Origin: Rhynchospora pubera
Lineage: Eukaryota; Streptophyta; Magnoliopsida; Poales; Cyperaceae
Length of the DNA stretch: 64,000 nt
Assembly (NCBI GenBank): GCA_028095005.1
Contig: CM051460.1
Span: 288,192,653 to 288,256,652, forward strand
Reading direction: 5' to 3'
Shown: positions 1 to 11,700 of the stretch, one piece after another
Position numbering within the stretch: position 1 is the first letter of the stretch
How the letters are laid out: every line of letters starts with the position of its first letter
Notes under the pieces: model-generated
Told to the model about the DNA's origin: nothing
The model's database searches: none
Seen by the model: only the letters and a program-made list of their open reading frames with translations
Position numbers and translations under genes: made by a program

Positions 1-702
1 AATGTTAAAGGGGTATGACAAAAAAATATATAATAATAAGATATGGATAAATTACCTCTTTTACCCTTTGTCCCTCTAAGAGTATTCTACTCTTTATGAT
101 CATGATGTCAACAGACTCATAATTAAAAAAATACCCTTGATGTGTTTTAAAAGCAAAAATCATTCAGGTTTATTTGATAACGAAGTTATGATGTATGCAT
201 AGTGTATCTTTGTTAAGTGAGGTCCTCTTGCACAAGTTCGAGTCTAGTCTGTGATTTTCCTTTTTTTTAAAAAAAAAAAACAACATCGAAGGTGCCCCTT
301 AAAGGTCAAATGTTTAGTAATGTTTTAGTATTCCTGTGGTCAAAGAAATAAAAAAAAAAAGAGAAAGACATATATATACGACCTCCTAAGGAAGAATGGA
401 GCATGTCAGTGCTTCTGTCACAATTGCATAGAATTTAGTGAATATAATGGCTAAAGAAATTAAGTGCTGTCCTGTGCAATAGCCTGATGGATAATAAAAT
501 AATCAAGGATCAACATGATAACCAAAGTCCCATAACTTAATTTACTTAAGATTGGTCATAAAGGGTAAATCCCAAATCTAATGTCTATGCTAGGAGCTTC
601 ACTGTTTAATGAATGTGAGCAAAAGTAGGGAATGGCTGAGGTAAAGTGTCTTTTATCCGATGCTCTAGACTGATGTCATGAGGGAATCATTTAGTGAAGG
701 TT
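1..702. other. AT-rich DNA without a recognisable gene
   Basis: No long reading frame, RNA gene or terminal repeat is visible. There are several short A or T runs, and a GTTCGAGTC stretch near 237 that resembles a tRNA B box but stands alone. Confidence 0.6.
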
Positions 703-1300
703 CTAAGATAAAATTAACAGTAAATTTGAAGTAATATGCCAGGCCATTTCAAGCAAAAAGAGAGGGAAAGGAAGAAAACATGAATTCCAACAATAAAAAA
801 AAAGGGGATCTGTAGGCCAAGTTATAACTAAAATTGAAATACTCATACCCAAATTGATGGCACTAACAACTTCGTGGAGATTCCTCGGTGCTCGATGAAC
901 AGTCTCTGGCAAAAGATCACCGCCATTCGTCTTGAATTGCCACCACGACTTACTGACAGATGGAGGACGAAACGAAGGAAGTACATTCTTGGTAAGAGGA
1001 TGGTAACAAAATTGAAAGCAGAATTGAAAAGAGGAAAGACAGGCGATCCCATGGAGTCTGGTTATGATAGAAATGGTGGTCGGGACATCGGAGTCAACGA
1101 TGACCGTTGCGAAGGTCAACAAAAATCGGAGGGGCCATGGAAGAGAGACGGAGAGGAAAAAGTGAGACGAACCTGGTGCGCGTCTCCGAGCATGGACCAA
1201 GCGATTAAACCAACCTCAAGTTCAGTGCCTCGGGATTTTCTGTGACACACTAAACGCAGCGAGTCACTGACAGGCATAGCACAAAACAGCAAAGTTCCAA
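703..1300. other. Higher-GC block, possible degraded exon, unrecognised
   Basis: This block has clearly higher GC than its flanks, and frames are open on both strands (703-1200 minus, 874-1245 plus). On the minus strand a conserved-looking stretch with WWQFKTNGGDLLPE is followed near 860 by a GGTATGAG donor-like sequence. I recognise no family. It may be an exon fragment or part of an old repeat, and no function is assigned. Confidence 0.25.
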
Positions 1301-1596
1301 CCAATCAGAAAATCCCAAGAAGTAAAAAACTTCAAAAATGCATTAAAAATAGCTAGATTGTCAGAAAATTTTTCATAAAATATCAAAATGTCAAGAAAAA
1401 TGTGAGGAATATTTTGATGTGTTATGTTATGCTAAAACACCAAGGTACAAAATACTTTAAGGGATAACCATAATTAAAAAAAATATATGTAACAATAATA
1501 ATAATGATAAATTTATATTTACATGGTTAAAAAGAGGAAAGAAAAGGAAATATAAAAAAAAGAGGAAAAGGAGAAAAAATCATTTTGGATATTCTA

Positions 1597-1692
1597 TGTT
1601 CTGGACAGCAGGTACATTTGAACAGATTGTGTTCTGGACAGCAGGTACATTTGAACAGATTATGTTCTGGACAGCAGGTACATCTGGCATTC
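1597..1692. repeat. Three tandem copies of a 33-bp repeat
   Basis: The unit begins TGTTCTGGACAGCAGGTAC. Copies start at 1597, 1630 and 1663; the third diverges after about 21 bases. The first two differ at a single position, so the duplication is recent. Confidence 0.85.
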
Positions 1693-1799
1693 CTTGTTCT
1701 GAACAAAAGGCACAGTCAAGCATTAAGACTCGCAGACAAAATTGAAATAAATAAAGCATATATATTACTAAAAAGGTCAAAACAGAAATTTAAAAGTAT

Positions 1800-2165
1800 A
1801 TAGATTTAAATCTCAACCAAACACCCAAAGTCTAAAACTCAAAAGTCACAACTAAAAAGTCCAAAGTTCAGAATGCCAAAATTCAAGGGTGCAAATCAAG
1901 CTCAAAATTTAAAACCAAAAAAAGTGCTAGCTTAAAATGCAAGATTTAAAAGTCAACTCAAAGTTCAAACTTCTAAAAGTGCAAAAATCAAAAGTCAAAA
2001 GTTCAAAAAAGACATAAAGTCAAAATGACATAAAGTCTAGAAGTGACACAAAGTCAAAACGACACAAAATCTGAAAGTGACACAAAGTCAAAATGGCACA
2101 AAGCCTAAAAGTGACTCAAGAGACACAAAGTCTAAAGTGACATAAAGTCTTAAAAGTCAAAAGTT
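1800..2165. repeat. Degenerate low-complexity AAAGTC-rich tract
   Basis: Short words such as AAAGTC, CAAAGTTC and GACACAAAGTC recur irregularly over about 360 bp. It is a slippage-type simple repeat on the plus strand, with no coding potential. Confidence 0.7.
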
Positions 2166-2261
2166 CGTCCCTTCAAGACTGCATCGCGTTTCGCCCTAAA
2201 GGAGACACCCTCTCGATATTCAGATTGAGATAAAGGAAAAGCCGATTCTGGATTATCACTG

Positions 2262-2623
2262 AAGTTCCTGTCAAGAGAAGGCATAGCGCATCTGTACTCG
2301 CGACTTGAACGAAAATCCCAAAAATCCCTAAGTTCCTCAAACGATTGAGAGCTGACCTAGAATACCCTATTTTCTAGCGTTAGACTCAAATCTAACAGCC
2401 TGTTTCTATAAGTTCACAGCATGTTTGACCAGAAGCAGACTGAAATCTGATGCCCAGGTGACCAGAAGAAAAGTCAACCAGTGGCCATCACCTAAGTTCA
2501 TGTCAAGAGAAGGCATAGCGCATCTGTACTCAAGACTTGAACGAAATCTCAAAATCTCTAAATCCCCAAACGATTGAGGATTGATCTAGGATACTAAATT
2601 TCCTAGTGTCGAACTCAAAGTTC
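2262..2623. repeat. Direct repeat pair of about 130 bp, period about 232 bp
   Basis: Copies start near 2262 and 2494. Both hold GTCAAGAGAAGGCATAGCGC followed by CATCTGTACTC and ACTTGAACGAAA, with small substitutions. The pair lies within a larger unclassified repeat-like region. Confidence 0.8.
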
Positions 2624-3700
2624 TCTGTAACAGCACTAAGCCTGACACAGTAAAGTAAAAACAACCTAAATGTCTCAAAATGTGAAACTAAAGAATTAAA
2701 TCGCATCATTCATGTTTGCATGGTTTTGTTAAAATAGCTGCCCTTCTGCAGTGCTTTTCACCCCGAAACTCCCTATCAAGACACAATCCTTTTAAAATGG
2801 ACTTCATCCACTTACTGCATATAAACTTTGATTATCCCGATCTAGAGGTGCTCTTAGCTCAGCTCGTAACTGAGTCCGGAGGTAATTAACAGTAGGGGCT
2901 TGCGCCTACTGGAAAAAAAAGGACCTACGACAAACAATCAACTCTCGAGGTACTTGGAACCGCATTAGTGCCCTTCGCTCGTTTGGAATGGGCAGTAACG
3001 ACGGGTCTCAAGATGCTCGAGGGGTATCTGATCCGCATTTTCTTCGCCCCATAGAGGACTATCTGATCTTCCGTGGTCGGACTGGAAAAAGTGCGAGACA
3101 TAAACGAACGAACGAATGAGATGATCCTAAAAAAATTCAACGGTCCAGATTAAATTACTGTCTGAACAACTGTTTATCCACAGTAGTTTCGGATCGAATC
3201 TGAATTGCAGAGATTAATATATTAAATGATTTTAAGTTTCATGTGCACTTTTAAATAATAAAAAAAATGTTTCTTGCGTGCGAATTATTATTTTCTTTTT
3301 GACAGCGGAACCCTTTGGCAAATCGAACCAAAAAAAAAAAAAACAAATACAGGTTTACCTTATGTTGAATAGTCATGCATGAGAAGTGGGATGCTATGAT
3401 TTGAGTAGATCAAATTTAAAATTTTATGAAATTTTAACTAATTGATCAGTGTACACCTCTTATATTATATTCAGCATGCACGTGCAACAAAAAATAAAAT
3501 AAAATAAAGCAGAAATTGGAGTGAAGAACAAATACCTGGTAAATCAAACAACAATATTAAGGAGGATACCAAACGAGAAACAAGGAGAAATTGGAGTGAA
3601 GAACAAATGATTCGTAGTCTATAGTTCTTATTCCTGCTTTTTGCTCGAACTAGCCGAACAAGGCAGACAGCGAACAAGGAAATTTAAAAGAAAAAAGTGA
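2624..3700. other. Unclassified repeat remnant without an intact gene
   Basis: The part 2700-3150 looks like LTR or internal sequence of an old retroelement (long mixed-composition blocks, no conserved protein), but I found no TG...CA ends or target duplication, so it is not named. Between 3511 and 3607 a 24-bp sequence (AAATTGGAGTGAAGAACAAAT core) occurs twice as direct repeats. Confidence 0.35.
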
Positions 3701-3706
3701 GAAGAG

Positions 3707-4255
3707 AGGGCTGTCAATGGGTATGGTACGGTACGGTAGAAGGTATTTTCATTACCGCACCCGTTAAAATTTCTTTACCCGTACCCGTTAAAAATAGTTT
3801 TACCTGTACCCGTTAAGAATTAACGATACGTACGGTAACGGCAAAAAATAGATATATTATAATAATAATAAAATTTGTACACTATGTATAAATAAATTAT
3901 ATCAATAAATATTATATTAATAAAGTGCAACAATAATGGCGAATATTTTAGATTTTTGTTTTTTAATTTTTTCGTACACTGAATGGAAAGAATTATAGAT
4001 TTTAAATAAAATCTAGCAATATTTTTTTACCAATCATGCAATATAAAATGCCATATGTATCATGTAATTGTATCTTTTTAATTGTGGCAATTACCCATTA
4101 TGAAAACGGTACAAAATAGTTTTTACCCGTACCAGTTAAATTAACGAAAAAAATTTCTTACCTATACCCGTTAATTTAACGAAAATAAAACTTTACCCAC
4201 ACCCGTCTTATACGGTACGGTACAGGTTGGGTAAACGGGTTTCATTGACAGCCCT
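3707..4255. mobile_element. hAT-type MITE, 549 bp
   Basis: The ends are inverted repeats: AGGGCTGTCAATG on the left and CATTGACAGCCCT on the right. Subterminal tracts repeat ACCCGT/ACGGGT and GGTACGGTACGG. The flanking 8-mers GAGAAGAG (3699-3706) and AGGAAGAG (4256-4263) match at 6 of 8 positions, which fits a decayed 8-bp hAT target duplication. There is no transposase, so it is non-autonomous. Confidence 0.8.
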
Positions 4256-4306
4256 AGGAAGAGGCACGTGAAAGAAGGAGAATTAATAAAAAGTGGAAAT
4301 AAATTG

Positions 4307-5862
4307 TGTTGTCCCTAATTTAAAGGCCTAGAGGGGGGTGAATAGGCACAAAAGCAAAGTTCTAAACCGGTATGGTCAATATTTGGTTCAATTCAAACTT
4401 GGTCTAACACAAACAATCAAAACACAAGCAATTCACAATTCAAGAAAGGTAAAGAGAGAAGAGAAGAAGTGACACGCGATATATTACGGAGTTCCGACCC
4501 GCTAGGAAGTGCTAGCCTTAGTCGTACGTCTCTGGGAGTTCCGTAACCTCGAAATGGGCGCGCTCCGTTCAATTCCACACGAACGGGACTACAAATTCGA
4601 ACCAAATCACCTTGTTACAATCACTCTCAAGGTGGATTGGCCTAACTCAATTAAACAAGCTCAAACACTCAAAGGATTGAGGCTCTAACCAAATCACTCA
4701 ACAAATCTAGCAATTAACACTAGTGGATTGGTTTTGACACTCTAATCTCAATGATTTTGCTAAAAATAATGCTCAAACACAAGAGAGAGTAATGTCTAAC
4801 TGGTTGGAGCTCAAAAGGGAGGAGTTTCAAAGGTTTCAAAAGTGTCTAAACAGTTCCAAGAGGCCCCATATATATAGAGGGCGCCAACAGCTCCAAAGAC
4901 CAGTCAGAACAGACTCTACCGTCATACAACGCTATATGCCGTTGTACAACGCAGAAATAGCCGTTGAAAAATCAAACGGTCACAGACAATAACGTTGTGA
5001 GTTGTCAGAGCGTTGTGTAACGCTGTATAGCGTTGCACAACGCTTCAGCAAAAGTCCAAAGCAGAAGCTCGACAGTTCCGTTGGAACTTGTCAGAGCGTT
5101 GTGTAACGCTTGGTAGCGTTGCACAACGAAGTCAAGAAAAGAATCAAGGCAGAACTGACAAACTCAAACAATATTGTCAGAACGTCATACGACGCTGACT
5201 GGCGTCACACAACGTAGCCGTTGCACAACGCTATTCAGCGTTGTACTACGCGTCCAGAGCGACTGAGCGAAGTTTAGAGCGTCACACAACGCTACGATGC
5301 ATGGAACATGGCAGCATGCATGCAGCATCGATGCTGATCGATGTCTGAGCAATGCAGAGTTGCCTGCTTCATGACTACGTTGTACAACGCTGAATAGCGT
5401 TACACAACATAGGAGCGGAAATGTTGTGTAACGTTACTTAGCGTTGCACAACGTTCTGACAAGGAGAAATAATAGATTTAACTGGTTTAAAAAAAATGAA
5501 CTAACGTTGCACAACGCTACTGAGCGTTGTGTAACGCTGTTCCAACCTTGTCAGAGATTTTGCAATTTAAGAGCGAATTAACTCTGCGTTGTGTAACGGC
5601 AACTGGCGTTGTATGACGCTGGACAGAAAAACTAAGCATTTTACCAGCAAATTGATTGAGATTAGTTTAGAGTTTAATTAAACCTTAACTACTGATTCTA
5701 ACTAGACCAAAGTAATCTCTTGAAGCTCCAAACTAAGTGCCACACTTGCTTTAATCCATTCTTCAATAAATCTAGCTATAAAGCACTAAAAAGAGATGTT
5801 AGTTTAAGAGTTTCGGTGTTGTTTTGCAAATCGGCAAATCGAGAGAAAATGTTTAACCAACA
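4307..5862 (-). repeat. 3' LTR of the SIRE-type element
   Basis: The 1556-bp LTR matches 14437-16003. Differences are about ten substitutions, two 1-bp indels and an 11-bp tandem duplication (CTGAGCGAAGT) present only in the other LTR near 15392. The U3 half carries nine palindrome-pair modules (4920-5619). A TATA-like CTATATATATG lies on the minus strand at 4867-4877. Confidence 0.96.
4920..5619. promoter_or_regulatory. Nine palindrome-pair modules in U3 of the 3' LTR
   Basis: Each module is a 14-bp near-palindrome of consensus RCGTTGYRYAACGY, a 6-bp spacer, then a second 14-bp copy. Modules start near 4920, 5010, 5096, 5182, 5218, 5377, 5421, 5504 and 5586, plus a lone unit near 5279. Spacer sequences vary (TGTATA, TTGGTA, TGAATA, TACTTA, CAACTG) but the length is always 6, so palindrome centres lie 20 bp apart, about two helical turns. 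In the transcription direction they lie upstream of the TATA-like site. Inferred role: cooperative binding sites for dimeric transcription factors. Confidence 0.85.
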
Positions 5863-5876
5863 ATCTCCCCCTTTTG
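5863..5876 (-). other. Polypurine tract next to the 3' LTR
   Basis: On the minus strand AAAAGGGGGAGA lies directly before the 3' LTR, the normal place for plus-strand priming. Similar tracts occur at 5951-5963 and 6016-6026, at 10475-10486 inside pol, and at 11963-11976 between gag and pol. Confidence 0.85.
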
Positions 5877-6355
5877 CCGAGTTGCAAAACAACACCTAAG
5901 GTAAATTTGGGACTTGATATAACAAGGCGGAATACCACAAATTACCTAATTCTCCCCCTTTTTGCAAATAGGGAAAAGAATACCCAAAACGCCCTTGATT
6001 ATAAACCATAAAGATTCTCCCCCTTTCGAAAAGACTTTGGCCACTAAGTTCAGTTGATTAGGGGTATCAAACAAGATTTAACGAGGGCATAAACTAACAA
6101 TTATAGACCATGCATGCATATTAAAAGAAAAAAAGCTAAATATATAAAAAAGCGAAGCCATTTAGCACAACCATAATTCATTAAAATATAACATAATTCA
6201 TGCAACATTCATATAACAAAACAAAGCAAAGTAGCACCACTTAGTCATTCAAAAACAACGAAAAATCACAAAAGAGAGACGAAAGGCAAAGAAACTACGA
6301 AAATAAAAAAGAATAGAAAAGAGAGGTCTAAGGCTTGGAGACGGTTTCGGCTAGA
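5877..6355. other. Spacer between extra ORF and polypurine tract
   Basis: AT-rich noncoding part of the retrotransposon. It holds two further copies of the purine tract seen beside the LTR (5951-5963 and 6016-6026) and no open frame of note. Confidence 0.6.
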
Positions 6356-7656
6356 CTACTCCTCATCATCATCACCCGTGCCACTACCGGATCCCCTCTT
6401 GAGATGGAGCTCCATCTTTCCCCAAAGGTTGATCATCTCATCCTTGAGATGAGTGATCGAGGCATCGGTCTTGGCTTGGTAGGCGGTCAAATTTTCTTCA
6501 ATTGTGTTGAACCGCGTATCAATGTGAGTTGTCAAGGCGGCAAATTTGGCATCAAGATAGGCATGGAAGTCTTGAGGTGCGCCTTGGCCCTCCATCCGTC
6601 CGCCGGGCACATGCAATGGTTCATTGCCTATCTCTTCGTATTGATTGATGGTGGCATTTGGTCGGTAGATGTAATTATTGCGGTGGAATGCACCGGGCAC
6701 AATGGAGTCATCATCTTGGGCCGTCCATCCGGTACCAGTTAAATGTGCCATGAGGTTTTCGGGATTAGCAATGGCATTCTCGGGAACGGGTTCGCCCCAA
6801 AGAGGTGTGTCATGAGGGATGCCGCTTTCAATGAGAATGGATTGAATGATGTGGGCATAAGGAAAAGAGAAGCGAGGAGAGGTATCGGCCCGTGCCATAT
6901 GAGCAAGCATAATGAAAGGGAGATTGACCTTTTGATTCATCTCAAGGAGGGAGCGAAGGAGAAACACGGCGAATTGCTCCACATTGGTCTTGATTGTTGC
7001 CTTCGGAGTGATAATGTTATTGATGAAGAGGAAGAGAAGGCGGTGCAAGGCCGGTAGCTCGGTGGCGGTGAATTGGCGAACGTTATAGTTCCTCCAACAA
7101 TAAAAGAAGCAGTGGTATTCGTCATACGGAGGCAATTCGCGGGGCCAATTGGCATGAATGTAAATCTCCAAGTTATCATTGTCGAGGCCGAGAAGGTTGG
7201 CCAAGGTTTCCTCGGTGATTGAGATGTGGCGACCGAGGACATAGGAGTTGGCGGTTGGGTGGCCATCGGTCCACGTCATTGTGAGATTGGCATAGAAGAG
7301 CTTGATTAATGACGGGTTGTACGGTTGAGAATGTGCGAGAAGACCCGCCATGTTCCAATATTCAATTCTTTCTTTGATCCAAGTCAATTCCCTTGGATTC
7401 AAATGGTAGACACCATAGGGGTGCTAAAAAAAAAGTATTCGGAACGCTCGCGATTGACATCACGATATTGGCAAAAATGCATGAACGAGACCGAGTCTTT
7501 GAAGAGGTAATTGTTGGAGGAAGAGAGGGTCCAATCCACGGGTACGGGTGGTATATCCATTGGAATTGGTTGGTCGGTTTGAACCGGTGGGTTGGATGAG
7601 GAGGCACCCTTGGGGTTGCGTTTAGTCCGTTTGTTGGTAGCGGTTTTTGGTGCCAT
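6356..7656 (-). pseudogene. Third (env-position) ORF of the SIRE-type element, frameshifted
   Basis: The frame probably starts at the ATG at 7654-7656 (MAPKTATNKR...), with a basic, Ser/Pro-rich N-terminus. It breaks at a run of nine A on the plus strand near 7425-7434 and resumes as a 348-residue frame (7402-6356) starting near MNPRELTWIKERIEYWN. The body resembles the putative plant transposon protein domain often found after pol in plant retroelements (inference from general resemblance). The C-terminal third is predicted helical or coiled, with an acidic tail GDDDEE. I see no convincing signal peptide or membrane segment, so an envelope function is not supported. It is preceded by a pyrimidine-rich leader and a palindrome block that could serve as its own promoter. 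The single-base break in a homopolymer may be a mutation or a sequencing error. Confidence 0.75.
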
Positions 7657-8062
7657 TGAAAATTGAGAGAGAGAGGATGAGGTTAAACCTTTAAATTGAA
7701 GAGCAGGAGAGGATGAGATGACCTTGGAGAGCACAAAACCGAAGCCGATCGAAAATCCGACGGTCGGATCTCTGGAATTGACGGTGATGGCGGTGGCTAG
7801 GGTTTCGGTAGATTGAGAGATAGAGAGAGAGAGAGTGATTTGAGGGTATGAGGGTAGAGAGGAGAGAGAGGAGAGTATTTTGGTGGTTTTGGTTGGAGTG
7901 GAGAGAGAGAATTGAGAGAGTATTGAGAGAGAGAGATGAAAGGGTGTGAGTTAGAGAGAAAGAGAGAAAAAGAGAAGGGGGCTCGGATTTGAGAGAGAAG
8001 AAGAAGAAGAAGAAGAAGAAGAAGAAGAAAAGGTGGGGTCGCATCTGTTAAAATCGCGTCCA
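7657..8062 (-). promoter_or_regulatory. Pyrimidine-rich leader upstream of the third ORF
   Basis: On the minus strand this is a long CT-rich tract with a (TTC)n run (8000-8030), many CTCTCTCTC runs and an AAACCCTAGCCACCGCC stretch near 7787-7803. This is what plant 5' UTRs with Y-patch core promoters look like. No TATA box is seen. Frames rich in Phe, Leu and Ser here are composition artefacts. Inferred role: leader of a subgenomic transcript for the third ORF. Confidence 0.5.
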
Positions 8063-8581
8063 CCGTTAAGTAACGCCAAAGGGCGTTGTACAACGCAGGA
8101 GTCAAAACAGCGAAAATTGAGCAGAGACTGACTGCTCCGTTGTACAACGCTGAGTAGCGATGGGTGACGCTACAACCCAGCATTGTGCAACGTTAAAGGG
8201 CGTTGTACAACACTAAAGCCAAACAAATAAAAAAATAAAAATAAAATAAAAAAATAAAGCAACGTCTTACAACGATGGACAGCGTTGGACAACGTTAAGT
8301 AAAAACAACAGACTGGCGTTGTACAACGGTAAGCAGCGTTGTATAACGTTGAACGCGACAGATTTTAAAATTCAACAAAGTAAAATTAAAATAAAACAGA
8401 CAGCGTTGTACAACGATAGACAGCGTTGTGCAACGTTACCAGATAAAATCAACCAAGCGTTGTGCAACGATCAGCAGCGTTGTACAACGTTTATCTCGAC
8501 AGAATTCAAAATTCAGCATAAATTCATTTTAAACTAACTTTACTCTTGCGTTGCACGACGCTGAATGGCGTTGTGTAACGC
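8063..8581. promoter_or_regulatory. Internal block of eight palindrome-pair modules
   Basis: The same 14-6-14 module as in the LTRs occurs eight times, starting at 8063, 8137, 8180, 8262, 8316, 8403, 8457 and 8548. The spacers are CAAAGG, TGAGTA, TAAAGG, TGGACA, TAAGCA, TAGACA, TCAGCA and TGAATG, all 6 bp. AT-rich linkers of variable length separate modules. The block lies just upstream (minus strand) of the pyrimidine-rich leader and third ORF, mirroring its place upstream of TATA in the LTR. It may be an internal enhancer or promoter. Confidence 0.85.
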
Positions 8582-8726
8582 CAGAGTCAACAGAAAACCA
8601 AAAAATTCAGAAAATTAAGACCGAAATAGTTAAAAACTTATTTTTCATGGTTTTCAAAAGAAATAAAACCAATTTAAACTGAAATGAGCTCCAAACAACA
8701 AATACAACAACATGATATGCATAAAT

Positions 8727-11700
8727 TTAATCTTTGAGTTCAAGCATACCAAGTTTGAACCTAAGTTCAAGATGTTGTTGAGTTGGAAGAGGTTTGGTGA
8801 AGATATCGGCGATTTGCTCCTTCGTGTCGATGTAGACCAATTCCACATCACCTTTCTCAACATGATCACGGATAAAATGATGTCGTATCTCTATGTGCTT
8901 GGTTCTAGAGTGCAATACCGGATTTTTGGATATAAGGATGGCACTAGTATTGTCACACAAGATTGGTACCTTTTGGAAATCTAACTCAAAATCCCTAAGG
9001 GTTTGCATCATCCAAAGAAGTTGAGTACAACAACTACCGGCCGCTACATATTCCGCTTCCGCGGTGGAGAGAGCAACCGAAGTTTGCTTGCGGCTAGAAC
9101 AAGATACAAGTGAACCACCAAGAAATTGGCAAGTTCCACTAGTACTTTTGCGGTCCATACGGTCACCGGCAAAATCGCCATCGGTATAACCTAACAAGTC
9201 TAGTTCGGTTTGTCTACCATACCAAAGACCTAGGTTTTGAGTACCCTTGACGTATCGCAAGATACGTTTTACCGCTTTGTGGTGAGATTCCTTAGGATTG
9301 GCTTGGTACCTAGCACATAGACATACGGCATACATAATATCCGGCCTACTAGCCGTGAGATAGAGTAGGCTACCGATCATGCCCCGATAGACAGTTATGT
9401 CCATAGGCTTGCCTTTCTCATCCGCATCGATATTCGCACTTTTGCTCATGGGTGTGTCTAAACTCTTGCAATTTTGAACACCGAATTTCTTCACTAACTC
9501 CTTGGCATATTTGACTTGGTTCACAAAGATACCATCCTTGAGTTGTTTGATTTGAAGCCCCGAGAAGAAAGTGAGTTCTCCCATCATGCTCATCTCAAAT
9601 TCACTACTCATCAAAGAAGAAAACTCTTGGGCAAGAGTTGCATTAGTGGAGCCAAAGATAATATCATCCACATAAATTTGCACAAGTAGCAAATGGTCAT
9701 CTCTTTTCTTAGTGAAAAGAGTTGTATCCATTTTGCCCCTACTAAAACCATTGTCTAGAAGAAAGGTACAAAGTCTACCATACCAAGCTCTAGGAGCTTG
9801 CTTCAAACCATACAAAGCTTTGTGAAGCTTATACACATGGTCCGGATTGAAATGGTCAACAAAACCGGGTGGTTGTTGGACATAAACTTCCTCATCTATC
9901 CAACCATTTAGAAAAGCACTCTTGACATCCATTTGGAATAGGGTAAAGCCTTTGTTAGCGGCAAAAGCCAAGAGCATTCTAATGGATTCAAGACGAGCAA
10001 CCGGTGCAAAGGTTTCCTCAAAATCAATACCTTCTTGTTGCTTGAAACCTTGTGCAACCAAACGAGCTTTGTTTCTAACCACAATACCATCCTCACTTAG
10101 CTTGTTTCTAAAAACCCATTTGGTACCAATAACTTGCTTACCCTTTGGTAATGGTACAAGTTCCCAAACTTGATTTCTTTCAAATTGGTTCAACTCTTCT
10201 TGCATGGCAACAATCCAATTTGGGTCAACATTGGCCTCTTTGAAGGATTTTGGTTCAAGTTGAGAAACAAAGGCACAATGACCAATAGTTTGGTGCAAAC
10301 TAGACCTAGTCCTAGCACCTTCCCTAGGGTCACCTATGACATTAGTAAGAGGATGAGAGGAAACTTCTCTAAGCACTTCGGGAGGCTCATGAACCGGTTG
10401 GGGAGACGGTTGAGGTTGAGGATCATCATGAGGCGTTTCATTTTGAGTTGTGTCTAAGATACCCTCCTCATGAGTCTCTCCCCCTATCAAAATGTCATCA
10501 ACCCGGTTCAAAGGCTCCTCAATGATCACCGGTGGTTGTGCTTGAGGTTGTAACTCGATTTCTTGTGTAGTTTCTTCCACTTGTGTACCTACAATAGAGT
10601 TACCTTCCTTGGATTCCTCAAGGACTTTTTCATCAAATTTGACATTAATAGACTCAATAACTACCTTTGAGTTTGGCAAATAGACTCTATACGCTTTGCT
10701 TGTGGTTGAGTAATCAACAAAAATACCGGGCAAAGACTTGGCATCAAACTTGGTTACTTTAGGAGACTCATCAAGGACAAAACATTTGGAGCCAAATACA
10801 CGGAAATAGGATATATTAGGAGTATGACCGAACCATAATTCAAAAGGAGTTTTCTTGAGTTGAGAACGAATGCATGCACGATTTACTACATGACATGCCG
10901 TATTTACCGCTTCGGCCCAAAGAAATTTGGGTACGGCAAATTCATGTAGCATGGTGCGTGCTAATTCTTGTAAGGTACGGTTCTTCCTCTCCACTACACC
11001 ATTTTGTTGAGGGGTGCGTGGAGCGGAAAACTCTTGTTTATATCCTTTTTCTATGCACAATTCATCAAATTTAACATTTTCAAATTCCCTTCCATGGTCA
11101 CTACGAATTCTAGAGATTTTCAACCCTTTTTCGTTTTCAACCCGATTGCTAAATTTAACAAAATGGTCAAATGCTTCTTCCTTGTGAGCAAGAAAGAAAA
11201 CCCAAGTAAAGCGACTATAGTCATCTACCACCACAAAGACATACTTTTTCTTACTAATACTCAAGACATTGATTGGTCCAAAGAAGTCCATATGAAGCAA
11301 TTGCAAAGGTTGAGAGGTTGAGATGATCTCTTTGATTTTGAAACTAGACTTGGTTTGCTTGCCTTTCATGCAAGCTTCACACAACCCATTTAAGTCTAGT
11401 TTATGTGATGGAAGACCACGGACAAGTTTCAATTTCACAAGTTTCTTAATGGAGTCTAGAGAAACGTGACCAAATTTTCTATGTCATAACCATGAACCGG
11501 TAGCTATGGCACTAAAGCATTGTTCACCATTTGTGAAGTGATCAAAGTTCAAGTAATAGACATCCTTTTTCCTTTGTCCCGTGTAAACAAGAGAATTATC
11601 CGAAATTTGATGCACAAAACAAAAGGAGTGATCAAACTTCAAATAATATCCCGCATCACATAATTGGCTCACACTTAAAAGGTTGTAGTTGAGACCATCC

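Noticed and set aside
200..260. tRNA gene or tRNA-derived SINE
   Set aside because: Only a B-box-like GTTCGAGTC is present. There is no A box or cloverleaf.
2160..3180. Complete LTR retrotransposon or solo LTR
   Set aside because: Looks like old retroelement DNA, but no TG...CA ends, target duplication or protein motif could be matched.
4417..4605. Short frames repeated in both LTRs (also 4792-4992, 14547-14735, 14921-15121)
   Set aside because: Identical because the LTRs are identical. They overlap promoter and U3 sequence and resemble no protein.
6356..7656. Retroviral envelope protein
   Set aside because: Position fits the env-like slot of SIRE elements, but I see no convincing signal peptide, fusion peptide or membrane anchor.
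7691..8183. Minus-strand frames with long Phe/Leu and Ser runs
   Set aside because: Composition artefact of a CT-rich leader with a (TTC)n microsatellite.
8063..8581. CRISPR-like array
   Set aside because: Plant nuclear DNA. Repeats come in pairs with 6-bp spacers, pairs are irregularly spaced, and the repeats are palindromic regulatory-type modules.
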